Assembly (NCBI GenBank): GCA_910585505.1
Contig: CAJUFF010000157.1
Coordinates: forward strand, 1-6,109
Direction of reading: 5' to 3'
DNA length: 6,109 nucleotides
Source: an uncultured Ruminiclostridium sp.
Lineage (GTDB): Bacteria > Bacillota > Clostridia > Oscillospirales > Ruminococcaceae
Numbering within the stretch: position 1 is the stretch's first letter; each line of letters begins with the position of its first letter. The position numbers and the translations under genes were made by a program. Of this stretch, positions 1 to 4,668 are shown piece after piece. The notes under the pieces are model-generated. The model was not told the DNA's origin. It searched no databases and saw only the letters and a program-made list of their open reading frames with translations.

Positions 1-34
1 GTAAAGAGTTATGCTATCTAACATACATCAAAAA

Positions 35-81
35 GAGGTAAGATAACGCCCTCTGCAAAAAAGGTTACGTTATCTTACCTC
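35..81. repeat. Perfect 14-bp inverted repeat at recombinase breakpoint
   Basis: The arm GAGGTAAGATAACG (35-48) is repeated exactly in inverse orientation at 68-81, separated by 19 bases. The repeat starts exactly where the serine recombinase reading frame loses similarity to its family (after the GTNF motif), and the stop codon lies inside the right arm. Read on the minus strand the hairpin is followed by TTTTT (34-30), so it could act as an intrinsic terminator. It could equally be a mobile-element end or MITE-like remnant that cut the recombinase gene. I do not recognise the repeat as belonging to a named IS family. Confidence 0.75.
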
Positions 82-264
82 AACAAAGTTTGTGCCGCTG
101 CACCCGTCGTCGCAATAAAATGTGTAATCGGTTATCGAGTGATCCTTGCAGTATTGCTCCAACAGAACCTTCTGTGTTTCGATGCTGACGCTTCCGCCGA
201 AGTTACCGTCGTCCACCGACAGTCTGCAATAGAGCGCTGCTTTATAATGCTGCTGTTTTGTCAT
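70..264 (-). pseudogene. Large serine recombinase, N-terminal fragment (TnpX/TndX type)
   Basis: This 64-residue product is the start of the resolvase/invertase catalytic domain of a large serine recombinase, the enzyme class that excises and integrates Tn4451/Tn5397-type elements through a covalent phosphoserine-DNA intermediate. Visible hallmarks are ALYCRLS (residues 10-16), where Ser16 is the expected nucleophile and Arg14 the invariant arginine, then SIETQ, and DDGCSGTNF near residues 52-60. Intact family members run to roughly 500 residues or more. Here the frame ends four residues after GTNF, inside an inverted repeat, so the rest of the catalytic domain and all DNA-binding domains are missing. 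The ATG at 264 is chosen because AAAGGAG sits four bases upstream; an in-frame ATG 54 bp further out would lie almost at the predicted promoter. The fragment should be inactive as a recombinase. It lies downstream of the TnpW-like and RepA-like genes in the order usual for these elements. Confidence 0.85.
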
Positions 265-308
265 AAAACTCCTTTCCTGGCAGCGGATCGCTTTGTCTTG
301 CAACCGAC

Positions 309-337
309 AGTATATCACAACCGTCCGCGAAAGTCCA
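309..337 (-). promoter_or_regulatory. Probable promoter of the recombinase gene
   Basis: On the minus strand TGGACT (337-332), a 17-base spacer and TATACT (314-309) form a plausible sigma-A promoter. The -10 is preceded directly by TGA, giving an extended -10 element. Transcription would start near 302, leaving a leader of about 37 bases that contains the AAAGGAG ribosome binding site of the recombinase. This suggests the recombinase could be expressed independently of the upstream small gene. Confidence 0.55.
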
Positions 338-374
338 GCGTTTTTCCCGCCGCCGTCAAGATTTTTTTCGGATT

Positions 375-626
375 TTACATTTTCAGAGTTGGTTCTTCTT
401 GTTCGTCCTGCTCCTCGTCCTCATCGCTTTCGAGCCTGTTTAGCATAAGATTTTCAAGACTGTCGGCGGCATTTACCTCGTCCGTGAACGCCGACCATAC
501 CCGATAAGTCACGCCGCCGATCTCCCGGTCGGTAAATTTTATTTTCTTCACCTCGGGCATTTTCTCGCATATCGGTCTGTCCAGACCGTTCACTCTTTTA
601 AAATTGTAACCGATAAATTTTTTCAT
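375..626 (-). CDS. TnpW-like small transposon-encoded protein
   Basis: An 83-residue protein of unknown biochemical role. Its core (about residues 35-66), with EIGGVTYRVWSAF followed by an amphipathic stretch ADSLENLMLNRLES, resembles the short TnpW proteins found next to the recombinase gene in Tn4451-type elements, which share an IGxTTYxVSxxF core and a helix ending in basic or acidic residues. The position is also typical: downstream of a RepA-like ATPase and directly upstream of a TnpX/TndX-type recombinase. It differs from the usual form in a basic N-terminal extension (MKKFIGYNFKRVNG) and a strongly acidic C-terminal tail (about residues 67-79, mostly Glu, Asp and Gln). The ATG start is fixed by GGGAGG (637-632) five bases upstream. 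No membrane segment or enzyme motif is visible. The family call rests on pattern recognition of a short motif and on context. Confidence 0.65.
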   Translation of the reverse strand: MKKFIGYNFKRVNGLDRPICEKMPEVKKIKFTDREIGGVTYRVWSAFTDEVNAADSLENLMLNRLESDEDEEQDEQEEPTLKM

Positions 627-753
627 TTTGACCTCCCAATAGTTGCAATGTTGTCCGTTTGTATTACTTTATTTGGCTTAACCGCCGTATTTTCGCCGAA
701 GATTTAATCAGAAATCCGAGCCAATTCCCGTTTTTTAATCACTTTTCAAATCT

Positions 754-774
754 CCGACGGGCTTTGCCCGACGG
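754..774. repeat. Hairpin with 9-bp stem, one mismatch
   Basis: CCGACGGGC (754-762) pairs with GCCCGACGG (766-774) across a TTT loop, with a single A-A mismatch. It is GC-rich in an otherwise AT-leaning stretch and lies only seven bases from the larger hairpin at 782-812. No T-run follows in either direction within a few bases, so it is unlikely to be a simple terminator. It may be part of an oriT-like or replication structure. Confidence 0.55.
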
Positions 775-781
775 TGTTTAC

Positions 782-817
782 GGGCTTATGCCGCCCTCGG
801 TGGCATAAGCCCTTTTT
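782..817 (+). terminator. Strong hairpin with T-run, terminator-like on plus strand
   Basis: GGGCTTATGCC (782-792) and GGCATAAGCCC (802-812) form a perfect 11-bp stem with a nine-base loop, followed directly by TTTTT (813-817). This is the form of a Rho-independent terminator for plus-strand transcription. All recognised genes around it are on the minus strand, and on that strand no T-run follows the stem, so a role as terminator of the ATPase gene is not supported. It could stop antisense transcription entering the ATPase gene, or be a structural element such as an oriT hairpin. Confidence 0.6.
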
Positions 818-1015
818 CCTGCATCATAATCATACCCCCATATCTGCCCGAATCAGCCGTGAAATATCCGCGTTTTCTTCCTGCAAATCGCTCTATTAAC
901 CGCCATGTTCAAACTCGCGCAGAAACGGCTCAAATTTCGTTCCGAATTTGCTCGGTGAGGTGTTACCCTACTCGGCTGAAAAGCTCTCGCAAATTGGCTG
1001 AGAACCGCCCGAACA

Positions 1016-1160
1016 GCCGTCACTATTTTAAGGCAGTGCCGTCACTATCGCAACAGCCGTCACTGCCTGTAATCCGCATTGGTAAAGCGTTTGCAGGATA
1101 TGGAGTGACGGCAGTGACGGCTATTTCTACCCACAGTTGGCAGCCGTCACTACTGTCACT
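1016..1160. repeat. Iteron-like cluster of GCCGTCACT repeats
   Basis: The 9-mer GCCGTCACT occurs exactly at 1016-1024, 1038-1046, 1056-1064 and 1143-1151, and in inverse orientation (AGTGACGGC) as a tandem pair at 1104-1112 and 1113-1121. A degenerate copy, ACTGTCACT, is at 1152-1160. Copies at 1014 and 1054 share the longer AACAGCCGTCACT. The cluster covers the last ~140 bases of the RepA-like gene and its stop codon, and accounts for the Ser-Asp-Gly and Ala-Val-Thr repeats in that protein's tail. Short repeated sites beside a replication-initiator-type gene resemble iterons, so a replication origin is a reasonable inference. A purely protein-level repeat is the alternative. Confidence 0.7.
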
Positions 1161-2117
1161 TTTGCGGTCGTATTTCAAAACGATAAACCGCTGTCCGCAC
1201 GAACGTTTTGTCTCAAAGGTCACTCCGAAGTCTTTCAGCTCTATGCCGTGCTGAACAAGATTTTGCGTAATTTTATTTGACGGAATTTCAACGCCAAATT
1301 GCATTTTCAATTCACCAACCAGCGTAGTGGCAGAGCCTTTGAAATATTTTTTCTCCAACATAAAATCATGCACCATGAACGAAAAAGTATCGCGTGGCTT
1401 AGGAATTATTTTTTCCTCGGCAATCCAACGGGAGACTTCGCGTTTTAAATGCAACTCAAGATTTTCGATATCACGACCTACACAATGCAGAACCGCCTCG
1501 CCGCTGCCGCGCTGCTTTTCAATCATCACCATGCTCCCGTCAACGCAGCCACTGATACCTGTTGTTCCGGATATCATGTTGAACGGATCGTTGTCGCGGC
1601 ATTTTCGAGTATGGTGGACTAACAAAATCGCAATCCGCAGCTTATCCGCGAGATTTTTCAAAACCGAAAGTTCCTTGTAGTCTGAAGCGTAGCTTGTATC
1701 GTCGCCTGAACGGATTTTCTGCAAAGTATCGACGATAATAATTTTAAGGTCTGTGTGCTGTGACTTGAAGTTCTCGATCTGCTTTTCGAGTATGCCACCG
1801 AGTGTTCCTGCCATAATAGCAAAGTGCAGATTATCACTCGGCTCGCTTGTCAGATCAAACAAGCGGTTTTGAATTCTTGTGTAGCTGTCTTCAAGACAGA
1901 GATAGAGCGCCGTGCCGCGTTTGGTTTCCCGCCCAAGCACTTTTTCTCCTTTCGCAATACTAAGAGCCATGTCGAGTGCCAGCCATGATTTCCCGACCTT
2001 CGGCGCTCCCGCCAAGATGAACAGACCTGTTGAGAGCATACCGTCAATGCAGAATTCAATTGGCCTGAGTGGTGTGGTCATTAGTTGTTCGCAGTTTACT
2101 GTTTTTAGTTCGTTCAA
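1023..2117 (-). CDS. RepA-like AAA/RecA-fold ATPase (AAA_25 type)
   Basis: A 364-residue cytoplasmic ATPase of the RepA/KaiC-like branch of the RecA fold (AAA_25-type), common in Clostridial integrative elements and likely to act as a helicase or DNA-loading factor in element replication. Visible motifs: Walker A GAPKVGKS (37-44), the conserved LYLCLEDSYTRIQNRL stretch (71-86) with the Glu-Asp pair typical of RepA helicases, Walker B IIIVDTLQ (126-133) with Asp130, the HHTRK motif (168-172), and the SGTTGISGCVDGS segment (183-195). The C-terminal ~100 residues would form a small accessory domain ending in a low-complexity tail encoded by the GCCGTCACT repeats. The start is TTG at 2117, supported by AGGAGG (2131-2126) with eight-base spacing; no ATG near it has a comparable site. 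A minus-strand terminator and micro-ORFs lie just upstream, so expression may be attenuated. The stop falls inside a repeat copy and the true tail may have been longer. Confidence 0.88.
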   Translation of the reverse strand: MNELKTVNCEQLMTTPLRPIEFCIDGMLSTGLFILAGAPKVGKSWLALDMALSIAKGEKVLGRETKRGTALYLCLEDSYTRIQNRLFDLTSEPSDNLHFAIMAGTLGGILEKQIENFKSQHTDLKIIIVDTLQKIRSGDDTSYASDYKELSVLKNLADKLRIAILLVHHTRKCRDNDPFNMISGTTGISGCVDGSMVMIEKQRGSGEAVLHCVGRDIENLELHLKREVSRWIAEEKIIPKPRDTFSFMVHDFMLEKKYFKGSATTLVGELKMQFGVEIPSNKITQNLVQHGIELKDFGVTFETKRSCGQRFIVLKYDRKSDSSDGCQLWVEIAVTAVTPYPANALPMRITGSDGCCDSDGTALK

Positions 2118-2148
2118 TAACTTGTCCTCCTGTCAAATAGATTTTCCG

Positions 2149-2180
2149 AAAACAAAATCCCGTCGAAGAACGACGGGATT
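2149..2180 (-). terminator. Intrinsic terminator in the ATPase leader (minus strand)
   Basis: AATCCCGTCG (2156-2165) and CGACGGGATT (2171-2180) form a perfect 10-bp stem with a five-base loop. On the minus strand it is followed by TTTTGTTTTC, a good terminator T-tract. It lies only 38 bases upstream of the TTG start of the RepA-like gene, and I see no good promoter between the two. Transcripts from the upstream minus-strand promoter must therefore pass it to express the ATPase, making it a candidate attenuator. Confidence 0.75.
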
Positions 2181-2238
2181 GCCCTCTATAACCTTACCGA
2201 CACGAGAAAAGGATTTTATGCACACGAAAATAGAAATT

Positions 2239-2310
2239 TTAAACTTTGTATGATTTCACAAAGTTCACTTTGTTTTTATAGAAGTTTTGCACATATTCAT
2301 ATTTGCTCAT
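2239..2310 (-). CDS. Possible leader micro-ORF 2 (23 residues)
   Basis: A 23-codon ORF beginning MSKYEYVQNFYKNKVNF, rich in Lys, Tyr, Asn and Val. It has no good ribosome binding site of its own. Its ATG overlaps the TGA of the upstream 11-codon ORF in the arrangement ATGA, which would allow translational coupling. The coding sequence contains two mutually exclusive hairpins and ends about 58 bases before the intrinsic terminator ahead of the RepA-like gene. This is the layout expected of a leader peptide whose translation controls attenuation, but it could be a chance ORF. No homologue is recognised. Confidence 0.3.
   Translation of the reverse strand: MSKYEYVQNFYKNKVNFVKSYKV
2242..2273 (-). 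promoter_or_regulatory. Mutually exclusive hairpins in the ATPase leader
   Basis: The segment 2258-2265 (ACAAAGTT) can pair either with AACTTTGT (2242-2249, 8 bp, eight-base loop) or with CTTTGT (2268-2273, 6 bp, four-base loop), but not both at once. Both hairpins lie inside the second micro-ORF, upstream of the terminator at 2156-2180 in the minus-strand transcript. Competing stems followed by a terminator are characteristic of attenuator leaders. No direct pairing between these stems and the terminator stem was found, so the switching mechanism is not proven. Confidence 0.4.
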
Positions 2311-2342
2311 AGTTTCACTCTAAATTTACGATCTATGTTCAT
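2307..2342 (-). CDS. Possible leader micro-ORF 1 (11 residues)
   Basis: An 11-codon ORF, MNIDRKFRVKL, starts at an ATG preceded by GAGGTG four bases upstream. It lies about 47 bases downstream of the predicted start of the minus-strand transcript. It ends in an ATGA overlap with the next micro-ORF. The ribosome binding site and coupling are visible in the sequence; that it is translated is an inference. Confidence 0.33.
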   Translation of the reverse strand: MNIDRKFRVKL

Positions 2343-2359
2343 AATCCACCTCGCTCTAT

Positions 2360-2372
2360 ATCTAATTTAGAT
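2360..2372. promoter_or_regulatory. Short palindrome, possible operator
   Basis: ATCTAA-T-TTAGAT is a perfect palindrome with one central base. It lies roughly 17-29 bases downstream of the predicted transcription start of the minus-strand leader promoter, a place where a repressor could act. AT-rich palindromes of this length can occur by chance. Confidence 0.3.
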
Positions 2373-2395
2373 TTAGTAAATCGTGATTTGATATT

Positions 2396-2423
2396 ATCAT
2401 ATTTACTTGAGGAATTCTGGCAA
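2396..2423 (-). promoter_or_regulatory. Probable promoter of the leader and RepA-like gene
   Basis: On the minus strand TTGCCA (2423-2418), a 16-base spacer and TATGAT (2401-2396) make a fair sigma-A promoter. It reads towards the micro-ORFs, the terminator and the RepA-like gene, and away from the AAA_14-type gene. Its -35 lies within the first copy of a 19-bp imperfect direct repeat. Confidence 0.5.
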
Positions 2424-2476
2424 AAACAAAAAAGTTAAATTAGCGTGAAGTTTTTTCGGAATTTCAGCAAAAACAA
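2411..2476 (+). repeat. 19-bp imperfect direct repeat at the divergent promoters
   Basis: GGAATTCTGGCAAAAACAA (2411-2429) and GGAATTTCAGCAAAAACAA (2458-2476) match at 16 of 19 positions, with start points 47 bases apart. The first copy overlaps the -35 of the minus-strand promoter. The second abuts the -35 of the plus-strand promoter. This position suits binding sites for a shared regulator. A duplication without function is possible. Confidence 0.6.
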
Positions 2477-2505
2477 TTGACATTCTAAAAGTTTTTGGGT
2501 ATAAT
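2477..2505 (+). promoter_or_regulatory. Consensus sigma-A promoter of the AAA_14-type gene
   Basis: TTGACA (2477-2482), a 17-base spacer and TATAAT (2500-2505) match the sigma-A consensus exactly. Transcription should start near 2512, so the leader is only about 14 bases and holds little more than the GAGGAG ribosome binding site. This also argues against the ATG at 2511 as the start codon. Confidence 0.85.
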
Positions 2506-2525
2506 ATGTAATGAGGAGTGATGAT

Positions 2526-3725
2526 ATGATTATCCGACCGCATTATATGAAAATGTTGAAAACGTACAGAGATGTTCCGCTGGTAAAGATATTGGCGGGT
2601 GTCCGCCGTTGCGGAAAGTCAACAATTTTAGAAATGCTGCGCGACGATTTGAAAAGCAGCGGCATTCCCGATGATCACATAATATTTGAACGGTATACCT
2701 CCGAGTATATAGACGAGGGCATGACTGACAGAGATATGCATGATGCCATCAAAGAGAAAATGACCGACGGAGAGCGGTATTATATTTTGCTTGATGAGGT
2801 TCAGGAGATCATCGGCTGGGAAAAAGCGGTAAACAGTCTGCTTGAAAACGAGAATACTGATATTTATATCACGGGATCTAATTCAAAGCTGATGTCAAGC
2901 GAGATCTCAACATATTTGACCGGAAGATATATTTCGATACCCGTATTCACGCTGTCCTTTGCCGAATATCTTGATTTCAAAAAGTCAAGCAAAGGTTCAA
3001 CGAAAGAGTTGTTGAACGAATATATTCGGACAGGCGGGTTCCCGATAGTTGCGCTCGGAAATTTTGATGACCGTTCCGCGTATCAGATAGTAGAGGGAAT
3101 TTATACTTCCGTAATCACAAACGATATTTCAAGGCGGCACAATGTAACGAATATTGATCTGTTCAATCGTGTGGTAAAGTATATTGTTGAGAATGTCGGA
3201 AAGTCGTTTTCCGCAAACGCTATTGTTAAGTTCTTGAAGAGTGAGGGACGCTCTCTTTCGGTAGAGGCGGTCTACAATTATCTTGAATGGCTGGAAAAGG
3301 CGTTTGTGATCTATCGCTGTCAGCGTTATGATCTGCAAGGAAAATCCGTATTGAAAACGCAGGAGAAATTCTATCTTGCGGATGCGTCGCTGAAATACTG
3401 TATAATGGGATTTAACCCGAAGTCAATTGCTTCAATGCTTGAGAATATAATTTATTTCGAGCTGCTTAGGCGGGGGTATGAGGTGTATATCGGAAAACTC
3501 AACACACGGGAGATCGACTTTGTGGCTGTACAGCGTGATGAGCGGGTGTATGTTCAGGTATGCCGTAATCTTCCCGATGATTTGGATCGTGAAATAGGAA
3601 ATCTTCTCGATATAAAAGACCATTACCCGAAGTATGTGGTGACGCTCGATGAGCTTGCAGGCGGCAATGTCAACGGCGTAAGGATCGTGCATTTGTCGGA
3701 CTTTCTCTTGAGCGATAGGCTGTAA
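2526..3725 (+). CDS. ATP-binding protein, AAA_14 plus DUF4143 type
   Basis: A 399-residue cytoplasmic P-loop ATPase of the widespread AAA_14-DUF4143 family, whose physiological role is unknown and which is often found in variable genome regions. Visible features are Walker A GVRRCGKST (25-33), Walker B YYILLDEVQEI (85-95) with Asp90-Glu91, and a sensor-like YITGSNSKLM (114-123). A DUF4143-like C-terminal half follows (about 190-370), including a winged-helix-like stretch near GRSLSVEAVYNYLEWLEKAFVIYRC. It ends with REIDFVAVQRDERVYVQVC, a PD-(D/E)xK-like pattern seen in this family but with Gln in place of the usual catalytic Glu. Length matches the family, so the gene looks intact. The start at 2526 is preferred because GAGGAG (2513-2518) sits seven bases upstream; the ATG at 2511 overlaps that site and the predicted transcription start. 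The gene is monocistronic, divergent from the ATPase leader and convergent with the next gene, 26 bases away. Confidence 0.9.
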   Translation: MIIRPHYMKMLKTYRDVPLVKILAGVRRCGKSTILEMLRDDLKSSGIPDDHIIFERYTSEYIDEGMTDRDMHDAIKEKMTDGERYYILLDEVQEIIGWEKAVNSLLENENTDIYITGSNSKLMSSEISTYLTGRYISIPVFTLSFAEYLDFKKSSKGSTKELLNEYIRTGGFPIVALGNFDDRSAYQIVEGIYTSVITNDISRRHNVTNIDLFNRVVKYIVENVGKSFSANAIVKFLKSEGRSLSVEAVYNYLEWLEKAFVIYRCQRYDLQGKSVLKTQEKFYLADASLKYCIMGFNPKSIASMLENIIYFELLRRGYEVYIGKLNTREIDFVAVQRDERVYVQVCRNLPDDLDREIGNLLDIKDHYPKYVVTLDELAGGNVNGVRIVHLSDFLLSDRL

Positions 3726-3767
3726 AAAACAGGAAATCAGCCGACGAGAAGTCATCCGCCGGCTGAT
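3723..3767. terminator. Hairpin between convergent genes
   Basis: ATCAGCCG (3736-3743) pairs with CGGCTGAT (3760-3767) around a 16-base loop. On the minus strand a TTTTTT tract follows six bases after the stem (3729-3724); on the plus strand a TTTT lies eight bases after it. The stem overlaps the last codons of the minus-strand HTH gene and starts 11 bases after the stop of the plus-strand ATPase, so it may terminate both. The wide loop and spaced T-tracts make it a modest terminator. Confidence 0.5.
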
Positions 3768-4216
3768 AAGAAGCTTTTGAATTTTTTGACCTTGCGCGAG
3801 ACCGTGCTTTGGGAAATGCCAAGCCGCTTTGCTATTTCGGTTTGGTTGTACCCCTCGGACAGTAGGCTAATGATCTCGCGCTCCTGTTCGGTGGCGCTGT
3901 TGATCAAATTTTCGATAAGAATATGTATGTCCGCCGCAGTTTCGACATTTGTTTTGTCGGGAATCTGCGGCGGTTCGCCATTCGGAGAACGCACTGATAT
4001 TTCATCCAATGATTCGACCTTCACTTTTGCGCGGGTATGCTTCCATTTTTTGATATGATCCATACGAGGATAATTTATGGATTTATTCGGATTGAAGTCC
4101 TCGTCACACGAAAACTCTTTCGCAGATTTCGATAAGCCCTCAATGTCCAATGTCTGCATAAGCGCGTTCGTAGTATTGTGTAGCGCTTCATCGCTATTTT
4201 TCCTTTTCAGGAACAT
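3752..4216 (-). CDS. Sigma-70 region 4-like HTH protein, probably the 3' part of a broken gene
   Basis: The 154-codon ORF ends in a clear sigma-70 region 4-type helix-turn-helix: ATEQEREIISLLSEGYNQTEIAKRLGISQSTVSRKVKKF, about residues 108-147. The recognition helix would be SQSTVSRKVKKF. The first ~100 residues are hydrophilic and contain an unassigned basic stretch, MDHIKKWKHTRAKVK (about 52-66). It is likely a DNA-binding regulator or sigma-like factor. No start codon has a ribosome binding site: the ATG at 4216 and the internal ATGs near residues 20 and 52 all lack one. The frame is continuous with the ORF at 4232-4549 apart from a TGA at 4234-4232. The best reading is that both are one gene of about 265 codons that is interrupted. 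If translated separately it would depend on reinitiation 15 bases after the upstream stop. Confidence 0.65.
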   Translation of the reverse strand: MFLKRKNSDEALHNTTNALMQTLDIEGLSKSAKEFSCDEDFNPNKSINYPRMDHIKKWKHTRAKVKVESLDEISVRSPNGEPPQIPDKTNVETAADIHILIENLINSATEQEREIISLLSEGYNQTEIAKRLGISQSTVSRKVKKFKSFLSAGG

Positions 4217-4231
4217 CGGGACGATAAAGTG

Positions 4232-4549
4232 TCAAAGCATATTCCAAAACGTTCTTTTATTGCTGCAGAGTCTAACAACATTATCCGCAATGATACGCTG
4301 AGCCCGATCTCTGATAAGTTCAGGAGGATAGTCTTTTGAGTAGCAGTCCTGCGGGTGCGTTAGTCCTAACTTCTTTGAAATCGACTTCCACTCTGCGTTA
4401 ACGATTCTCAACACTCTGTTATAGAGTTTCAGTTGCTTCTCGGTGTATTCGGACGGGTCTTTCACGGGCATGGTAGAGAAGTCATTGTTGTGGAAGTATT
4501 CTCTAAGCTTGTCCAAAGTTATTTCTTTTTCATTAAATAGGCCTAACAT
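4232..4549 (-). CDS. N-terminal part of the broken HTH regulator gene
   Basis: A 105-codon ORF, MLGLFNEKEITLDKLREYF and onwards, helical and charged with no recognised domain. Its ATG is preceded by AGGAGG (4559-4554) four bases upstream, and a consensus promoter lies a further ~80 bases up, so it is expressed as the 5' part of the transcription unit. The frame ends at TGA 4234-4232, then runs on open for five codons into the ORF at 3752-4216. The last nine residues (RTFWNML and preceding) may be an artefact: one extra base in the A-run at 4258-4255 would continue instead as NVLEYALTLYRPDVPEKE, and one fewer base in the A-run at 4201-4197 would rejoin the downstream frame at NSDEALHN. Both readings give about 265 residues ending in the sigma region 4-like HTH. 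Confidence 0.65.
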   Translation of the reverse strand: MLGLFNEKEITLDKLREYFHNNDFSTMPVKDPSEYTEKQLKLYNRVLRIVNAEWKSISKKLGLTHPQDCYSKDYPPELIRDRAQRIIADNVVRLCSNKRTFWNML

Positions 4550-4639
4550 TTATCCTCCTGTATCTCGACTACCGTTTTGGTACTTTAGATGGGGGTACGC
4601 ATCTGATACACCATCTTTGTATTTGATAACCTTTTTTCA

Positions 4640-4668
4640 ATTATACAACATAAATCTGAGATTGTCAA
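4640..4668 (-). promoter_or_regulatory. Consensus sigma-A promoter of the HTH regulator gene
   Basis: On the minus strand TTGACA (4668-4663), 17 bases and TATAAT (4645-4640) match the consensus exactly. The expected start near 4633 gives a leader of about 84 bases before the ATG at 4549. That leader holds an imperfect hairpin (4563-4573 with 4579-4589, 8 of 11 pairs) just ahead of the ribosome binding site. It also contains a nine-codon ATG frame without a ribosome binding site. Either could modulate translation, but neither is strong evidence of a riboswitch. Confidence 0.85.

Larger units (their letters stand above)
627..1022. other. Gene-free region between RepA-like and TnpW-like genes
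   Basis: I see no supportable gene in these ~395 bases. They hold the TnpW-like ribosome binding site (632-637), two adjacent hairpins (754-774 and 782-812), and the outermost copy of the GCCGTCACT repeat at the right edge. Between 896 and 1024 the minus strand carries short open stretches in one frame that could be decayed coding sequence of the ATPase 3' end (see findings). Hairpins next to repeated short sequences downstream of a replication ATPase would suit an origin or transfer origin, but no known nic-site consensus was recognised. Confidence 0.5.

Noticed and set aside
139..507. A 122-codon plus-strand open frame with a Ser-rich product.
   Set aside because: It is the complement of the recombinase fragment and the acidic tail of the TnpW-like gene; the Ser/Cys-rich stretch is the antisense of Glu/Asp codons.
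1016..1160. CRISPR array as an explanation for the repeated 9-mer.
   Set aside because: The repeats are far too short, irregularly spaced, in both orientations, and lie mostly within a coding sequence.
859..1254. A 131-codon plus-strand open frame opposite the ATPase 3' end.
   Set aside because: It has no good ribosome binding site, reads as low-complexity protein from the repeats, and lies mostly antisense to the well-supported RepA-like gene.
2258..2277. Plus-strand terminator (ACAAAG-TTCA-CTTTGT followed by T residues).
   Set aside because: The stem is short and A+T-rich and no plus-strand gene lies upstream; it is better read as one of the alternative stems of the minus-strand leader.
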